Assembly (NCBI GenBank): GCA_033297205.1
Contig: MU859114.1
Span: 62,001 to 126,000 of the forward strand
Direction of reading: 5' to 3'
Origin: Pseudoneurospora amorphoporcata
Lineage: Eukaryota > Ascomycota > Sordariomycetes > Sordariales > Sordariaceae
Length of the DNA stretch: 64,000 nt
In this document: positions 45,938-57,590 of the stretch, piece by piece
Layout of the letters: every line of letters begins with the position of its first letter
How positions within the stretch are numbered: the stretch's first letter is position 1
Program-made: the position numbers and the translations under genes
The notes under the pieces: generated by a model
What the model saw: the letters and a program-made list of their open reading frames with translations, nothing else
What the model was told of the DNA's origin: nothing
The model's database searches: none

Positions 45938-47640
45938 TTTGCTTTTGACTTTTTGTCTGTATTTTCTTGGTCTTAATAGACATCATTTGTTCCATGGCTT
46001 CTTCCATTTTGATTTTTGTGCTGATCCATTTATTTTTACCTTTTTTTTTTTTTTTTTTTTTTTTTTTTGGAAGCCGAATGTTTGGCCAATTTACCAGAAG
46101 TTTTCAGTGTTGATATTCAACTCGATATCCTACGTATATAGGTAGACCACTGACGTTCGTTCTCCTCCAAGATCTTCAATCACTCGTAAAACTTAAATTT
46201 GCCATCATTTTGTTTGAGAAACAACAATAAGGCGAACCAACCAAATTGGTGATAATTGATTGATTGGAAGGTTGATGAAGACGGAAGAGGGGGGTTGTCC
46301 CACTGGAAATGTCTTGAGCACAAGAAAAATGGTAGGGTGGGTATCACGAGTTCATGACGTTCAGAGCATGAAACCAACGGTACCATACCAACCCACAAGA
46401 CAGACCTCTTCTCTGATTGTCGAGCGGAGGCCTTTTCCTTCGACTTTCTGTTATTTCAACTAACTACCGGCGTCTGATTTCCAAAGCTTTACTGTGATGG
46501 ATAGGACAACCGAAAAACAGCAAGTCCGTGTCGTAGCATGGAGAGTACCAAAATCAATGACAACCTTCCTCAAAAGCAACACGCGGTCACACAACCAACA
46601 GGTCAACATCCTTTCATACTTGAACTCAATCTCCCTCGACGTCAATCGGACACGGCACCGTTCATGGCACAACGGATCGTTCCGGACCGGACCGGTAGGA
46701 GACATAATAACTAGCCAAAGAGAGCTGAACCGGTCACGGTCGGACAACAGAGCACCCGAACGCCGCCCCGGTCAAAGACGCACGAGCACGGGCACTGAGA
46801 AGCCGGGGGGCCCGTGACGGACCGTGGACGTGCCCGACAACATGACAGGAACCGACGGACACGTCGAATGAACCTCACGGTCATCGTGTAGTCCATGTTG
46901 TGCACTAGTTATGCCCATGCCAGCGACTGAACGCGAGCCACACAACCTCAATCACAGCACCGTCGTAGAAGCAAAACTCAAAATCATAGCCTATCTATAG
47001 GCAAGCAAGCATTGGATGTCAAAATGTCGAAGCCAAACGGGATCGCGTGTTCATCACGGAGCCACAAGGGCAACGCATTCACAGCAATTCTTGAGACTCT
47101 CAGTTTTAATCTCCCCGGTTAATACAACCCAACGACTGTCTGAAACAGTAAAATTCGTCATTGGGCCTATATTCTGCGTCCCCGGGTGCAACTTTCTGAA
47201 GAGAGAAAAGAGGAAAAAGACGATAAAAATTGAGGGTGGGGAGCGGAGGCTTAAATACTCGGGACGTTTCCAGTTCGTGGTCGTGCACGGGGCAAGGGTT
47301 CTCCACTTGGAATTTCAAGCCAAGCAACAACCGGCAACTCAAATGGGAAGCGGCAATGCTGCCCCCTGAGGCTCAGGGTTAGCGGTTATCGTAGCAGTCC
47401 CCTCTGGACAGGATGAACTGTTCTGATGACACTTCCATCAACATCACAGTATACATTCGAGAAGGATGATAACATACGTTGAAGAGATCGTTTCATCTAT
47501 GTAGTTACTTTTCAGGTCGAACTCCGTTACCAAATTAAACAAACAAAAACAGACAATGATATCTCAAACTCGGAAATCGGGCAATGTCCTCGCAAGGCTA
47601 TCTGATCTGACAAGATGGTAAAACCGACAAACACTCAAAC
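45938..47640. other. Intergenic, 1.7 kb
   Basis: This gap follows the tRNA and precedes the 3' end of the minus-strand Rrp12 gene. It contains a T28 homopolymer at 46041-46068 and otherwise unremarkable sequence. Frames of up to 117 codons overlap on both strands without recognisable content. Confidence 0.55.
46041..46068. repeat. Poly-T tract (T28)
   Basis: Twenty-eight consecutive T lie about 100 bp downstream of the tRNA-Ser gene. This is the longest homopolymer in the window and its exact length may be unreliable. Confidence 0.75.
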
Positions 47641-50600
47641 TTAGTTCCTCCCTCTTCCGCCCTTGCTGACACCTCCACGCATAGGTCCACCTGTTCTCCT
47701 ACCCTCACCCAAATTCCTCCTGCCTTGATCGTTGCCGCCGCGACCACCGCCGCGAGGACCACCACGGCCAGGGCCACCTCTCCTGTCGCCGCCACCACCA
47801 GCCCGGCCACCACCGAAGCCACCTCTCCTGTCACCACCACCACCGCGTCCACCGCGGCCACCACCACGACCACCGCCACGGCCACCGCGGCCCATGTTTT
47901 GCCTGATCTCCTTGGCTGTGTTATCACCGATGTCCATACCATCATCCTCGTCATCGCTATCGTCGTTTTTCTTGCCCTTGCTAGAGAACTTGAGCTTGCC
48001 GCGGAGACCTCTCGTAGGCGCATCCTTACCCTTGAGCGCGGCCACATAGGCACCAACACCATCCTCGTCGTCGTTGCCGCGCCTGGGCACGTCGACCTCC
48101 ATCACATCGCCGTCCTCGCCAAATACGAGCTTCCCGTCCATGTCCGTCTTTGCCTTGGACTTGGTAATGTGCCTCTTGAGCTTGGTTGGCTTGGTGGACG
48201 AGATGTTGGCGAGGGCGTTGCGGTCGAGCAGATCCAGAGGCTCGTTTTCGTCCTCTAGAATGTACGTGTTGCCGCCCTTCTGCTGTGACTGTCCCTTCTT
48301 GCTGCGCTTGCCCGTCATCTCGGCGTCCGAGTCGTCGGACTGCTCCGACTCGTTGTCGTCGTCGCTGCTGTAAAGGGCGTGGTCGTACTCGCTCTCGAAC
48401 CGGCTGGCCTTCCTGCCACCGGCCTCGTCGTCCGAACCCTCACCACCCTCCTTGCCGCCCTCCTTTCTCCTCTTCGCGCGCTCCTTGGTCTTGCGGATGT
48501 TGACAATCAACTTCCGGTCGTCCTCGGGGCAGTACTTGCTGACGGCCTCAAAGCCAAAGCGACGGATCATGCGCTCGACAATGTGCTTGACCTTGGAGCG
48601 GAAGTGACCCTTGTGCTCGTGACTCCAAACCATGACGTTGGGAATGAGTGTGGGGAGGCGGGGCGTCATCATGTCGGTAGGCAAGCTGATGATGCAGACC
48701 TTGACGAAACCAAGAACGCTCTTCACGATCTCGCGGTTGTTGGAGGTAAGGAAGAGGTCCATGGTCTGAACAAGATCGGACAAGGTCTCCTTGCTGACGG
48801 TCTCACGGAACTCGTAAAGGATGCGGGTAATGGCAGTGATAGAGGCCGAAATCATGTGAGGGGTGCTGCCAGCCAAACCGGCACTGACCATGGTGAAGAA
48901 CTCCTCAATAGAGGCGGTAGCCGCAGGAGCATCCGCGGGCATGTGAGGGACCTTGCTGTTATCGATCAAGGAGCCCTGAGCAAGAACCATCTTCTGACCA
49001 AGGAGGACCAAGAGGTCGAAGGCGGTAGTGCGAGCCTTCTCGTTGTGCTCCTTGCAGCCAATGACGACCTCCGAAAGAATAGAGGGGATGAAGTGCAGGG
49101 AGTCGTTGGGGATGAAGTGAATCAGAGCAGCAATGGCAGCAAGACGCTCTCTGCGGGCGGGTGCCGACACCTTCTCGGAACTAGAGAGGAAGAGAGTCTG
49201 GAGCTCACCATATCTCTCCTCGAGGGCAGCCTTGCCAATGGGCGAGTCAGCTAAGCGAGGAATGAGCTTGTAAGCCTTCTTCTGCAGTTGAGGATCATCA
49301 TCCTTGAAGATGACCACCGAAGCAATCTTGAAAAGAGCCTCAAAGCTGTCACGGGGGAGGTAGATGGACATGGTAACGACCAGATCCATAAGAGTGTGGG
49401 CAGCAGAAGGCATATGATCGGCCTTCTGCTGTTGCTGGGGCTTTTTCTCAATAACCTCTTGAAGAGCCTCGGCAAGCTTCTCGCACACGATGTTGAAAGT
49501 CTCGGTAAGGCGAGCAGGAGGAATGATGCTAAGGTAGGCGTTGATAGTCTGGAGGACAGGGCCGCGCTTCTGGGGAAGCGTGGTGCTGTAGACGTTGAAG
49601 AGAACGGCGAGGAAGTCGGCCGCAAAGGTGGTTCCGAGGTACTCGAGGTTCTTCTGTGCCTGCTCCTTGCTGACCCTGCCGAGGAGGATAAGGTCATCGA
49701 CCTCATCAGAAGTGGCGATGGCCTGGTTGGACTCAACAACGGTCCTAAGAGCGCGGCAGATATCCAGGCGGAGGTCGACCTGCTCATACAAAAGGTTGGT
49801 CAACATCTCAGCGAAGCCAGTATCGAAGGCCTCAGTGAGATCAAGGGGAAGGTCGCAGTAGCCGGGAAGAATCGACCAAATCTGCTGAACAACAGTCTCG
49901 AAGATCTTGGTGTGAATGTTCTTCTCGCCCTGGTGCTCAATTACACGCTGGAACATGATAGCACTGAGGGGAACCAATTCGCTCTTGAAGTGCGCAAGGT
50001 TGGTGTTGGAGGTGTAGTCGCGGAGAAGAGGAAGCATCCAGGCTCTGCCAGGCTGACCCTTGACGGGCTTCGCGAGGTTCAGGGGAAGCATGTTTAGGAC
50101 CGCCTCAGGACCCATTGCACGAATCGCCTTGCCAAGGACCTCGTCGGCTTCCTGCTTTCCAGCGAAAGAATCGTTGCCGCGCATTTCGCCGATGCTCTTG
50201 ACGACGGACAGGAGGTAAGGGTTAGCCTGCCACCGAAAGGCATCGAACATGGCACCGAGGACGTTAAAAGTCTCCATCCAGGCAGCCTGGTACTGAACAG
50301 TGAGAAGGCCCTCGACGACCTTGACTAGCTGCTGAATAACCTTCTCGTCGAAAATCGAAGGCTCAAGGATTGCCTCCTTGGGAACACAGTTGGCCAAGAA
50401 GGAAACCAAGCACTCGGAAGCCGAAACGCGTATGTTCTTGTGCTGAGACTCGAGGTATCCGGAGACGAGAGTGAAAGGATCGACCAACTCCTGGAAGGTC
50501 TCGGCAGGGGAAATCTGACCGGCAACATCGTAGGCTCTGGACAGAATGGCGATCCAAGGAGGGAGAAGTTGGGTGTCGTTGGGCGCGGGGCGAAGCTCCC

Positions 50601-51605
50601 TGATAATCTCGAGCAAACGCGGGAGCTTGGCAGAGGCAACCTCGTCGGCGGCCATGCCCTCGAACATCATCTCGAAGATCTCGAAGACAGCCATGCTCAT
50701 GTGCTCGTTGCCGGTCTTCGCAATGTTGAGAAGAAGCTCGCAAAGAGCCTCAATGCTCTTGCTGGGCCAGCCACCGCTTCCAGAGGCGACAGTCTTGACG
50801 AGTTGCAATGCGTGAATGAGCTCGGGATCGTAGGTAGAGTCGGTAGTCTTCTTCTCCTTCCTCTGGGCGGCGGCCTTCTCGGCGACAAGACGGAGGCTCT
50901 GCATGGCGGTCTCGGCGCACATGGGGGCGGCGGGATGATCGAGAGAAGGGCTCGGGGGAGGGTTCTTCAAGATGTTCCTAAGCGCTTCCTGGGCTCTCTT
51001 GCGGACCTTGGGACGGGGGTCGAGAGCAAGGGCAAGGAGACCGGCGACAGCCCGGCGGGGGCCAATCTGGGCGGTACCGAGCTCCCATTGTGTCGCATCT
51101 TGAGCAAGGAGCAAGCTCTCGAGGGAGCCGATCGAGGCCCTCATAAGGGGAGCGTCGGCATCGGGAAGCGATAGTACTGGCGCTAGGATGGTGATGATCT
51201 GGGTGAACTTGGCCTGGAGGATAGGCTTCGGGGCGAAGGGAGTGACGACATCGAGGAGGTAGACGACGGGGGTCGCAAGGTTCTCGTTGTTGAGTAGACT
51301 GAGAAGGGCAGCGAAATAGGCGGTAGGAGTCGCGGGTGTGTTGCGCTCCTTGAAGGTGGCCTCGATAGCCTCGAGGACACTGGCAGTCTGTGACCAAAGT
51401 CAGGGTCCATGTCCACGATGGTGAGAAAGTTATGCGGACAGGCCACTGCAATAGCAGGCTGGAAAGAAAGAGTAGGGATACAGAAGACAGAAAACAGCAA
51501 GATAAATTGTGCATCATGAGTCTGACTTACCTGTTTCTGGCTCTGGAGATTCGGAGACCGAATCTTGTCCAGTTTCTCCTGCAAAGACGGAGAAGTGGAA
51601 GCCAT
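47641..51605 (-). CDS. Rrp12-like ribosome biogenesis/export factor
   Basis: Two exons (51605-51531 and 51387-47641) join at phase 0 to 1273 residues, close to yeast Rrp12 (1228). Rrp12 is a HEAT-repeat protein of nucleolus and nucleoplasm needed for processing and nuclear export of pre-40S and pre-60S particles. The body is alpha-helical, HEAT-like, with the NUC173 region at roughly residues 390-600. The last 250 residues are charged and disordered (KERAKRRKEGGKEGG, DDDNESEQSDDSDAE). The C-terminus, about 1187-1273, is an RGG/GRGG-rich tail, a typical substrate of arginine methyltransferases. A PRMT3-type gene lies in the same window. The first exon encodes only 25 residues; its donor GTAAGT and the acceptor CACAG give a clean in-frame join. 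Overlapping frames on the opposite strand over 48-51 kb are shadows of the codon bias. Confidence 0.94.
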
Positions 51606-52107
51606 CTTGAATGTGATGAATGGCGCTGGAGTGGGACAATGCAAGCCGCTTCGCAGTGCTGAGACCATGAACTTCAGAAAAGTTAGAAAAGTTGTCGCTT
51701 ATCGGCGCGCACGCCCCACCCGTGTCATTGATAAGGGTCATGGCGCTAGGTACCTGTACCTTAGGTAGTCCGAAACCGACACCCATTGTAACTCCAGGGT
51801 TAGCCATGGCATTTCAGTTCATGTGTATCGCTTGGGCAGCCATTAAGGTTATGACATACCAAATTGATGTTGATTTGTATGATTAAAGCATACCAACTAC
51901 AAGTACGAACAAGGTTCTATTGCTTTAAGCCTATTTCACTCTCAGACGACAGGTTCGTTTCCGTCTTCAGTAAATCACCAAACCGTCGATGACCGTGATA
52001 ACGATATGATGGTTCATCCCCTTCCCAGCCAGAAAACGCCGATACGAAAAAAAGAAAACCCGGAATTGATAAATGGTTGTATATCATATGTTCCCCCTCC
52101 ACCCCGT
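51606..52107. other. Gap between Rrp12 promoter and alpha-SNAP 3' end
   Basis: About 500 bp contain the promoter of the Rrp12 gene and the 3' flank of the alpha-SNAP gene. The palindromic segment around GGTACCTGTACCTTAGGTA lies at 51748-51766. No gene was seen. Confidence 0.55.
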
Positions 52108-53238
52108 TTATGAGAACTCGCTGTCCGCCTCTTCAAAGTTATTCTTGATCTGGAGAAGAACGGCCGCCTTCCAGTCATCGAGCCTGCTCATCTTATCGTA
52201 CGCAGCAAGCTTGTCCTGAAACATCTCGAGGTCGTTGTTCGTGGCGGCTTCCAACAAGTCAACCAGGAGTTGGTATTCGCGCTGGCCCGTAAACGATGGA
52301 TCCTTCTCGGCATACTTGGCGATGTTGCGCTGGGCGGTGACATTATCCTTGGTCGCCAAGGAGCAGAGACCGGCCTTGAGGAAGTACTCCTTGACCGAGT
52401 ACCTCATCAGGTTGTTGCCGAGTGACGCCTCTGCGACCTTCTCGAACTTCTCAATCGCGCCGAAGTAATCGCCCGCAAGGGCAGAGAGATCGGCTACCTT
52501 GAGCCAGAGCTTGTTTGCAAGACTAGACACAGTCGGTTAGACAATCCATAACGAGGACTAGTCGGGCTTGCAACATAGTGCAAAAGCCGTGGGCATGGCA
52601 TCACTTACGCGACAGCACCGTCATTCTCATACCACTCAGCCGCGGTTGTATAGGCCTTGATAGCCTCGGGCTTATTCTGCAGCTCGTTCTCGTAGACCTC
52701 AGCCTGGTTCTCCTTGTGCGACGCAGCTCTCCGGAAGTTGCCCGCCATGGTATACTGCTTGATGGCGACCTCGACGCAACGCACAGCGCTGTCGGGGGCA
52801 TCTTTCCTATACACCTTGAAGGCGTCCAACATGGCGTTCGCCGCATCGTTGGGCTCCTTCAACTTCTCAGTGTAGATCTTGGCAGCTTCCTCGAAACACT
52901 TGCCGGCCTCGGTGTCTGGGAAGTGGGAAAAGTGTCAGAACTTGTCGCGAGTTTCATTGGCCCGAAAGCGCACCGTTGGTATGAGGATTGCGATAACGTA
53001 CTGGACTTCTGCAACCTGAAAGCGTTGGCCGCCTGAATGTACTGATCCGCCGCATTTTGGTACTTGTCTTCCTTGTTGCTGAAGAGGCCCCAACCCTTGG
53101 AGGCGCTCGCGAGGGTCTTCTCTGCCTATTGTGCCCATCCAGCGTCAGAAAGACGTCCATTATCGCGAAAGTATCAGGAGGCATGAGGAGGGGCAGGTTT
53201 CAAACCTCTTGTTGGAGTACGCGCGGATCGACAGCCAT
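52108..53238 (-). CDS. Alpha-SNAP (Sec17) SNARE-disassembly adaptor
   Basis: Four exons on the minus strand (53238-53206, 53125-53002, 52915-52609, 52522-52108) give 292 residues, exactly the length of yeast Sec17. The protein is a cytosolic adaptor that wraps cis-SNARE bundles and recruits and stimulates the NSF/Sec18 ATPase, so that SNAREs are recycled after membrane fusion. The N-terminal LQQEAEKTLASASKGWGLF contains the membrane-attachment loop. TPR-like helical hairpins follow (YQNAADQYIQAANAFRL, AGKCFEEAAKIY, VYRKDAPDSAVRCVEVAI, AIKAYTTAAEWYEN). The C-terminal NSF-contact region ends NNFEEADSEFS, somewhat unlike the usual acidic-Leu terminus. Exon 1 codes for only 11 residues. The acceptor of intron 1 was set at AATAG because it gives the conserved QEAEKTL join; CAG three bases later is an alternative in another phase and is rejected. 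Confidence 0.95.
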
Positions 53239-53833
53239 GGTGGGCAAGTTATCAGATGGTATATATCGATGAGCAAGTTGGTAAGTTTGGTGTCGCGTTC
53301 GCTGTATGATGTGGTTGATAGCAGTTGTCTCAATTCTTCGGAATCAGGCGCGCTCGAAGAAGCTCAGGCGTTAATCGAGATGGTGTCGTGTTTGCTTGCA
53401 GGAGGTGTTTCGTCGTTGTCTCCCGGGGTATGCGGGATGGGGATTGGGGGGTCGGGGGTTGGGGGGAATGACTTTAGCGGCCCGGGCTGTGATCGCTGAT
53501 GGCTCGCCATGGCTCTTTGACGCCTGAACGTGTTCCCTGCGGGCTTGTGGGGTAACCAAGTGGACCACCAACAACATGTGTGAGACAGGGGTTGAAGCCT
53601 TCAGACCAGAGCTCAGCTTCCATTGGATAGGTAAGGTAAGGTACCTTACTAGGTTATGACGCCCAACATGGAGGTACCCTCGCAAATGTCACTTTTATCT
53701 CACTCAACCTAGATATCACTACTTTTTACAGAGCCTCACCTGTACTCACCCATCAAAGAGCCTCCAAGCCGCATCATACATCCGAAACTTCACAAGTTCA
53801 CATCTTCTTTCACCCCTACCACCGCGATCACAG
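53239..53833. promoter_or_regulatory. Divergent promoter, alpha-SNAP / GatC-like
   Basis: These 595 bp separate two divergently transcribed genes. They contain a 14-bp perfect palindrome GTAAGGTACCTTAC at 53636-53649, embedded in a TAGGTAAGGTAAGG context. No CCAAT palindrome or coding region was seen. Confidence 0.5.
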
Positions 53834-54553
53834 ATGCATTTTCTTTCCACGAAACCGAGCATGACAACAAAAACCCTCTGCCGCGCCTGCCACCGCGCGG
53901 CTCGCACAACCATAACCTCGCTCTCAGCAGCCTGCTCCAACTCAACCCGCGTCCTCTCCCGGCCCCGGCCATTCACAACCGAAACCTTCCCTCAATCCAC
54001 CGCCCGCGGCGGCTCATCTAAACTCTCTCCACCACCACAAATCGACCCATCAGCCATCCTTTCAACGCCAACTTGGTCCGTCCGCTCTCTGCTTCCACCA
54101 TCATCAACATCAGAGATATCACCCGAAGCAAGCGAAATAACCCCCCAAACCCTCGCCCACCTCAGTCGACTCTCCGCCCTTCCCCCTCCTTCCGCCTCCG
54201 ACCCTGCCTCCACGTCCCGCCTCCTCTCAGCGTTGCACTCCCACCTGCACTTCGTGCGCTCGATCCAATCGGTAGACACCACGGATCCTTCTTCTCATGA
54301 AGGGCAGGAGCTGGCGCCATTGAGCTCGATCCGGGATGAGTCGCCGGAGGGACTGGCGGAGATCACGATTGATCTGAAGACGCTCAAGGGGGCGCTGGCG
54401 GAGGAGGATATTGTTGGTCATTGCCGGCGGCCTCGGAGGATGAAGACGGAGGAGAAGAATAAGAACGAAGTTGAGGATTGGGATGTGTTGGGATCTGCTG
54501 AACAAAAGGTTGGGAGGTACTTTGTTGTTAGAAGTGGGAAGAAGGGGGAGTAG
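53834..54553 (+). CDS. Mitochondrial Glu-tRNA(Gln) amidotransferase GatC-like (Gta3)
   Basis: An intronless frame encodes 239 residues. A Ser/Thr/Arg-rich, acid-poor N-terminus (to about 60) is a likely mitochondrial presequence. The core TPTWSVRSLL, then ITPQTLAHLSRLSALP and LHSHLHFVRSIQSVDT, followed by PLSSIRDE, fits the GatC fold. GatC is the small subunit that stabilises the GatA/GatB amidotransferase converting mischarged Glu-tRNA(Gln) to Gln-tRNA(Gln) in mitochondria. The conserved end WDVLGSAEQKVGRYFVV matches the fungal Gta3-type branch. Two ATGs are possible (53834 and 53861); both leave a targeting sequence, and I use the first. The protein is longer than bacterial GatC (about 95 aa), which is normal for filamentous fungi. 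Confidence 0.82.
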   Translation: MHFLSTKPSMTTKTLCRACHRAARTTITSLSAACSNSTRVLSRPRPFTTETFPQSTARGGSSKLSPPPQIDPSAILSTPTWSVRSLLPPSSTSEISPEASEITPQTLAHLSRLSALPPPSASDPASTSRLLSALHSHLHFVRSIQSVDTTDPSSHEGQELAPLSSIRDESPEGLAEITIDLKTLKGALAEEDIVGHCRRPRRMKTEEKNKNEVEDWDVLGSAEQKVGRYFVVRSGKKGE

Positions 54554-55124
54554 ACGATGACCAAGGGGATGATACCAGGGTAGAGAGCTATGTCTGTTGT
54601 GGCATGACTATGAGGACCCTGATCTGCTAACCGATGTCGAGCGATGGGAAACCTGGAGGATCTGACAAGAGCCGGGAGAGGCGTCATAGCTTGCACGGGG
54701 AGCTCTCGAGCCTTTGGAGGGACCGCGCTAGGTGCCTGTCTTGACTTAACTATACTCCGAGTCACTTCGTCTTCCGAGGTGGATTCATGGGACACCAATC
54801 ACTCAGTGAGGGAACTATGCTTCTGCGGTACAAGCGACACACTGCAATAACTGTTTTTCTGTACCATACTAAGTGTGTCCTACCCAGATGATCCACATCG
54901 ATCGCCAGAGGTTACTCTGGTATAGAAAGCTAACTGAACTGAAGCTAATCCTACAATTATTTAGATAACGTACGAATTTCTGTCTCATTTCCCATGAGCC
55001 CTGCGTTACCATCCCTTTGTCGTTGTCACAACCTAAAGATTAGCAGGAACTTAGGTCCCAAAAAAAGCCGAAGTGTTTAACGTTCACCAATCTTCCCTCC
55101 CTCCTGACGAGTCGCATGCAGCAT
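54554..55124. other. Convergent 3' gap
   Basis: This stretch contains the 3' flanks of the GatC-like gene and the minus-strand hydrolase. No further gene, repeat or RNA was recognised. Confidence 0.55.
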
Positions 55125-57590
55125 TTACCGCTTGTTCTTCTTCCTCATCCGGGTCCTGATAATACCCGAATCGTTTTTCGCAGCTTCCTTCGCCTTCTCA
55201 ATGACCACAATCCCACGCTCGACTGCGTCCCGCTTCTTCTCGCGCTCTCGCACCCTTTCCTCTGCGGCTACCATGGCTGCCTCATCTCGGCTGACCTGTT
55301 CTTGGTTGATGTCCTCCCAGTTGATGTGCTTTAGGATGCTACCGGCGAGGTACTGGTATCGAAGATGTCCACTGACCTTAGCAGAGACATCAACATTCTC
55401 GACACCATCAATACCCTCGATTCGCTGCAAACCTGCGACGCCAAACTGGATGCTGCTCGTCCGATACAAGAAGCCTAACAGGTAGTCGTTTTCAGAAAAG
55501 ACATTGACAAGCCGACCAGAGACTACGCTCCTCATGGTACACCAGACACGGGCTTCCGAGGGCGCCGGTGTACCCATCATGACGGCGTTCTCGACAAGAC
55601 CGAAAGCTCTGCGCTCGGCCAGGACCATCAGGCAGACATAGATCGCACGGGCGCCGAGACTGTAACCGATTAGCGTTACTCCACGCTCTCCGTGAGCTTT
55701 GTTCATGATGGCGTCGGCGAGAAGAGCTCCAGCCTTGTCAGCGCGGACCATGCCGACGCTCCAGGGGTTGTCGATAATCTTGTTGATCTTGAGCAAGCCG
55801 AGGGGCCAAAGGGATTCCGTCATACTGGTGAAAACTGGACCGTGTTTGTTAGCGCATCTCGAGAGGTTACACTTTGGGATATTGGAAGGAGGCTCACTGG
55901 TCCGAGCAATGATTTCCTTCTTTGCCATGGACCATGCAGAGCTCCTTACGACAGTCTCCAAAGCGGTACCCATCTTCGAGAGCGAGTCCACCTCCCATCG
56001 CACAGCGTATACCTCGTTCGCCTGTCCTAAAGCCCGCCAGGGGTTAGTGACGTCCGACTCGTCGGCCAGCCATCCACTAATGGTCAGCACAACTCGGAGA
56101 CGACGGGCATCTGGCTCAATCTTCCCAATCTCGCCATCTTCGCCGATCGAGCCGCGCAGGGGGATAAAGGCAAAGTCCTGTATCTCCTTGGTATACTGCT
56201 CCATCAACTTGACTGAAGTTCTGGCGTTGTAGATACCGAGCAAAGCGCCGACAACAAAAGCACTCTCGCCCATCGAACCCAAGATGCCAGCAGAAGCAGT
56301 GGGCCCAAGCCCGAAGCCTCCATTGACGGATCCGATTCCTGCAGCCACAAGGGGCGGAGCGAGATGGCCAGGTATTCCAAAACTGCTAGTCCCAGCCATA
56401 TTTGCCAATCCGTGCCTCCACCTCCTGGATGGCTTACCAGCGCACTCCTCGATTCTCTTCTGAATCAGCTCCTCCGGATTGATATCCTTGGCCATCCACG
56501 CTATAGCCTTGGCAACGCGGACCTCGTCATCAATGAGGACGCGAAGGGGGAGGTTCAGCGAAGAGGTGATATGGAGCAGCAGCACGCGAGTATATGCGCT
56601 GTAGTGCTCGAGTGACAGCAAGAGGAGTAGCAGAGCGTGGAGCACCAGCAACCTTTTCTCTAGAGGCCAGTAGCAGAGTGTCGACGGGATCGGCGGGTAG
56701 AGCTGCATCAGGGCAGGATCGGACTCGATGCTGGGGTTTGTAACTCCTGTCATGGAATTAGCAGCCGTCACCGTATCTCGATATATGCCCGTGGTCACTA
56801 CGTGGAGTAAGTACTCACCGTTAGGCCTGTTCCTGCCTCGTCTGTTGTTCGGTATCGTGGAGTTGAAGTTGGCATCTCCAGCCCGCTTGACAGAGATGTC
56901 ACCCACTCTCTTATGGACCGCTGTCTGCCATTTCTTGAAGTGTAGCATGGCTTCCTTTTTCAATTCCTGAAGGTAAGGTCCGATTGTCTTGTCGTTATCC
57001 TGTTCTGGTGTGCGTTGGATATTCAGATTAGATGGGTTAGCCGGCCGCAGTGCAGCACCCGTGTTGCTTTTGTTGTCTCGAGGCATGTTTCCATTTTCCT
57101 TTTGGCTCCTCGAGGTCTTACCCTTAGTGCGCTTCTTGGGGTTCTGGGGCTGCGTCTCCACGGGGGGAGGAGGTTTGATGATGCTGAAGTCACGCAGGTG
57201 GGCTGGAAGTCCGCTCCAGAACTTGTTACGAACCGGGGGAGCGTCATCGACCAGACCGGCTGAGTCGTAAACATGGGTAAATGTCTTGTGCATAATATCG
57301 GTGGTCCTGGTAATGAGCGAGGTTAAGTCGCTCTTCTCCTGGGGTGACAGTAGGGAGCTGAAGTCAGCCTCCCGCTTCGGGGGAACATGTCTTGGTCTGC
57401 CGCCGGGAGGCATATCGGTGATGGTACTGTCGTCAGAAGCTGTGTGGGAGAGAGTCGGTGAAGTTGGTGATGCTGCTTCGGCGGCGTCCTTGGGAGAAGG
57501 CAAACCGGGAGGGATTGAAGCACAGGTCTTGAGGCCCAGGGGCTTTGAATAGCGTACCGCTGGCGCGGGAGCTTCCTTAAGTGCCGCCAT
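55125..57590 (-). CDS. DUF726/TMCO4-like alpha/beta hydrolase
   Basis: The frame is open from the ATG at 57590 to the stop at 55125. Two stretches have full intron signals in frame. One is 56818-56747 (72 nt, GTGAGT donor, GCTAAT branch, ACAG). The other is 55897-55835 (63 nt, GTGAGC donor, GCTAAC branch, CCAG). Removing them gives 776 residues with better sequence. A third, 57121-57005 (117 nt, GTAAGA, GCTAAC, CCAG), is possible. The protein has a disordered N-terminus (about 1-230). Hydrophobic segments then occur, including a Leu-rich one (LVLHALLLLLLSLEHY) and a Gly/Ala-rich one. An alpha/beta hydrolase domain follows, with nucleophile elbow GYSLG, Ser at about 599. Members of DUF726 (human TMCO4, yeast Mil1) are putative membrane-associated lipases; substrate is unknown. 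The frame extends upstream of 57590 but without ATG. Confidence 0.85.
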   Translation of the reverse strand: MAALKEAPAPAVRYSKPLGLKTCASIPPGLPSPKDAAEAASPTSPTLSHTASDDSTITDMPPGGRPRHVPPKREADFSSLLSPQEKSDLTSLITRTTDIMHKTFTHVYDSAGLVDDAPPVRNKFWSGLPAHLRDFSIIKPPPPVETQPQNPKKRTKGKTSRSQKENGNMPRDNKSNTGAALRPANPSNLNIQRTPEQDNDKTIGPYLQELKKEAMLHFKKWQTAVHKRVGDISVKRAGDANFNSTIPNNRRGRNRPNGEYLLHVVTTGIYRDTVTAANSMTGVTNPSIESDPALMQLYPPIPSTLCYWPLEKRLLVLHALLLLLLSLEHYSAYTRVLLLHITSSLNLPLRVLIDDEVRVAKAIAWMAKDINPEELIQKRIEECAGKPSRRWRHGLANMAGTSSFGIPGHLAPPLVAAGIGSVNGGFGLGPTASAGILGSMGESAFVVGALLGIYNARTSVKLMEQYTKEIQDFAFIPLRGSIGEDGEIGKIEPDARRLRVVLTISGWLADESDVTNPWRALGQANEVYAVRWEVDSLSKMGTALETVVRSSAWSMAKKEIIARTSEPPSNIPKCNLSRCANKHGPVFTSMTESLWPLGLLKINKIIDNPWSVGMVRADKAGALLADAIMNKAHGERGVTLIGYSLGARAIYVCLMVLAERRAFGLVENAVMMGTPAPSEARVWCTMRSVVSGRLVNVFSENDYLLGFLYRTSSIQFGVAGLQRIEGIDGVENVDVSAKVSGHLRYQYLAGSILKHINWEDINQEQVSRDEAAMVAAEERVREREKKRDAVERGIVVIEKAKEAAKNDSGIIRTRMRKKNKR

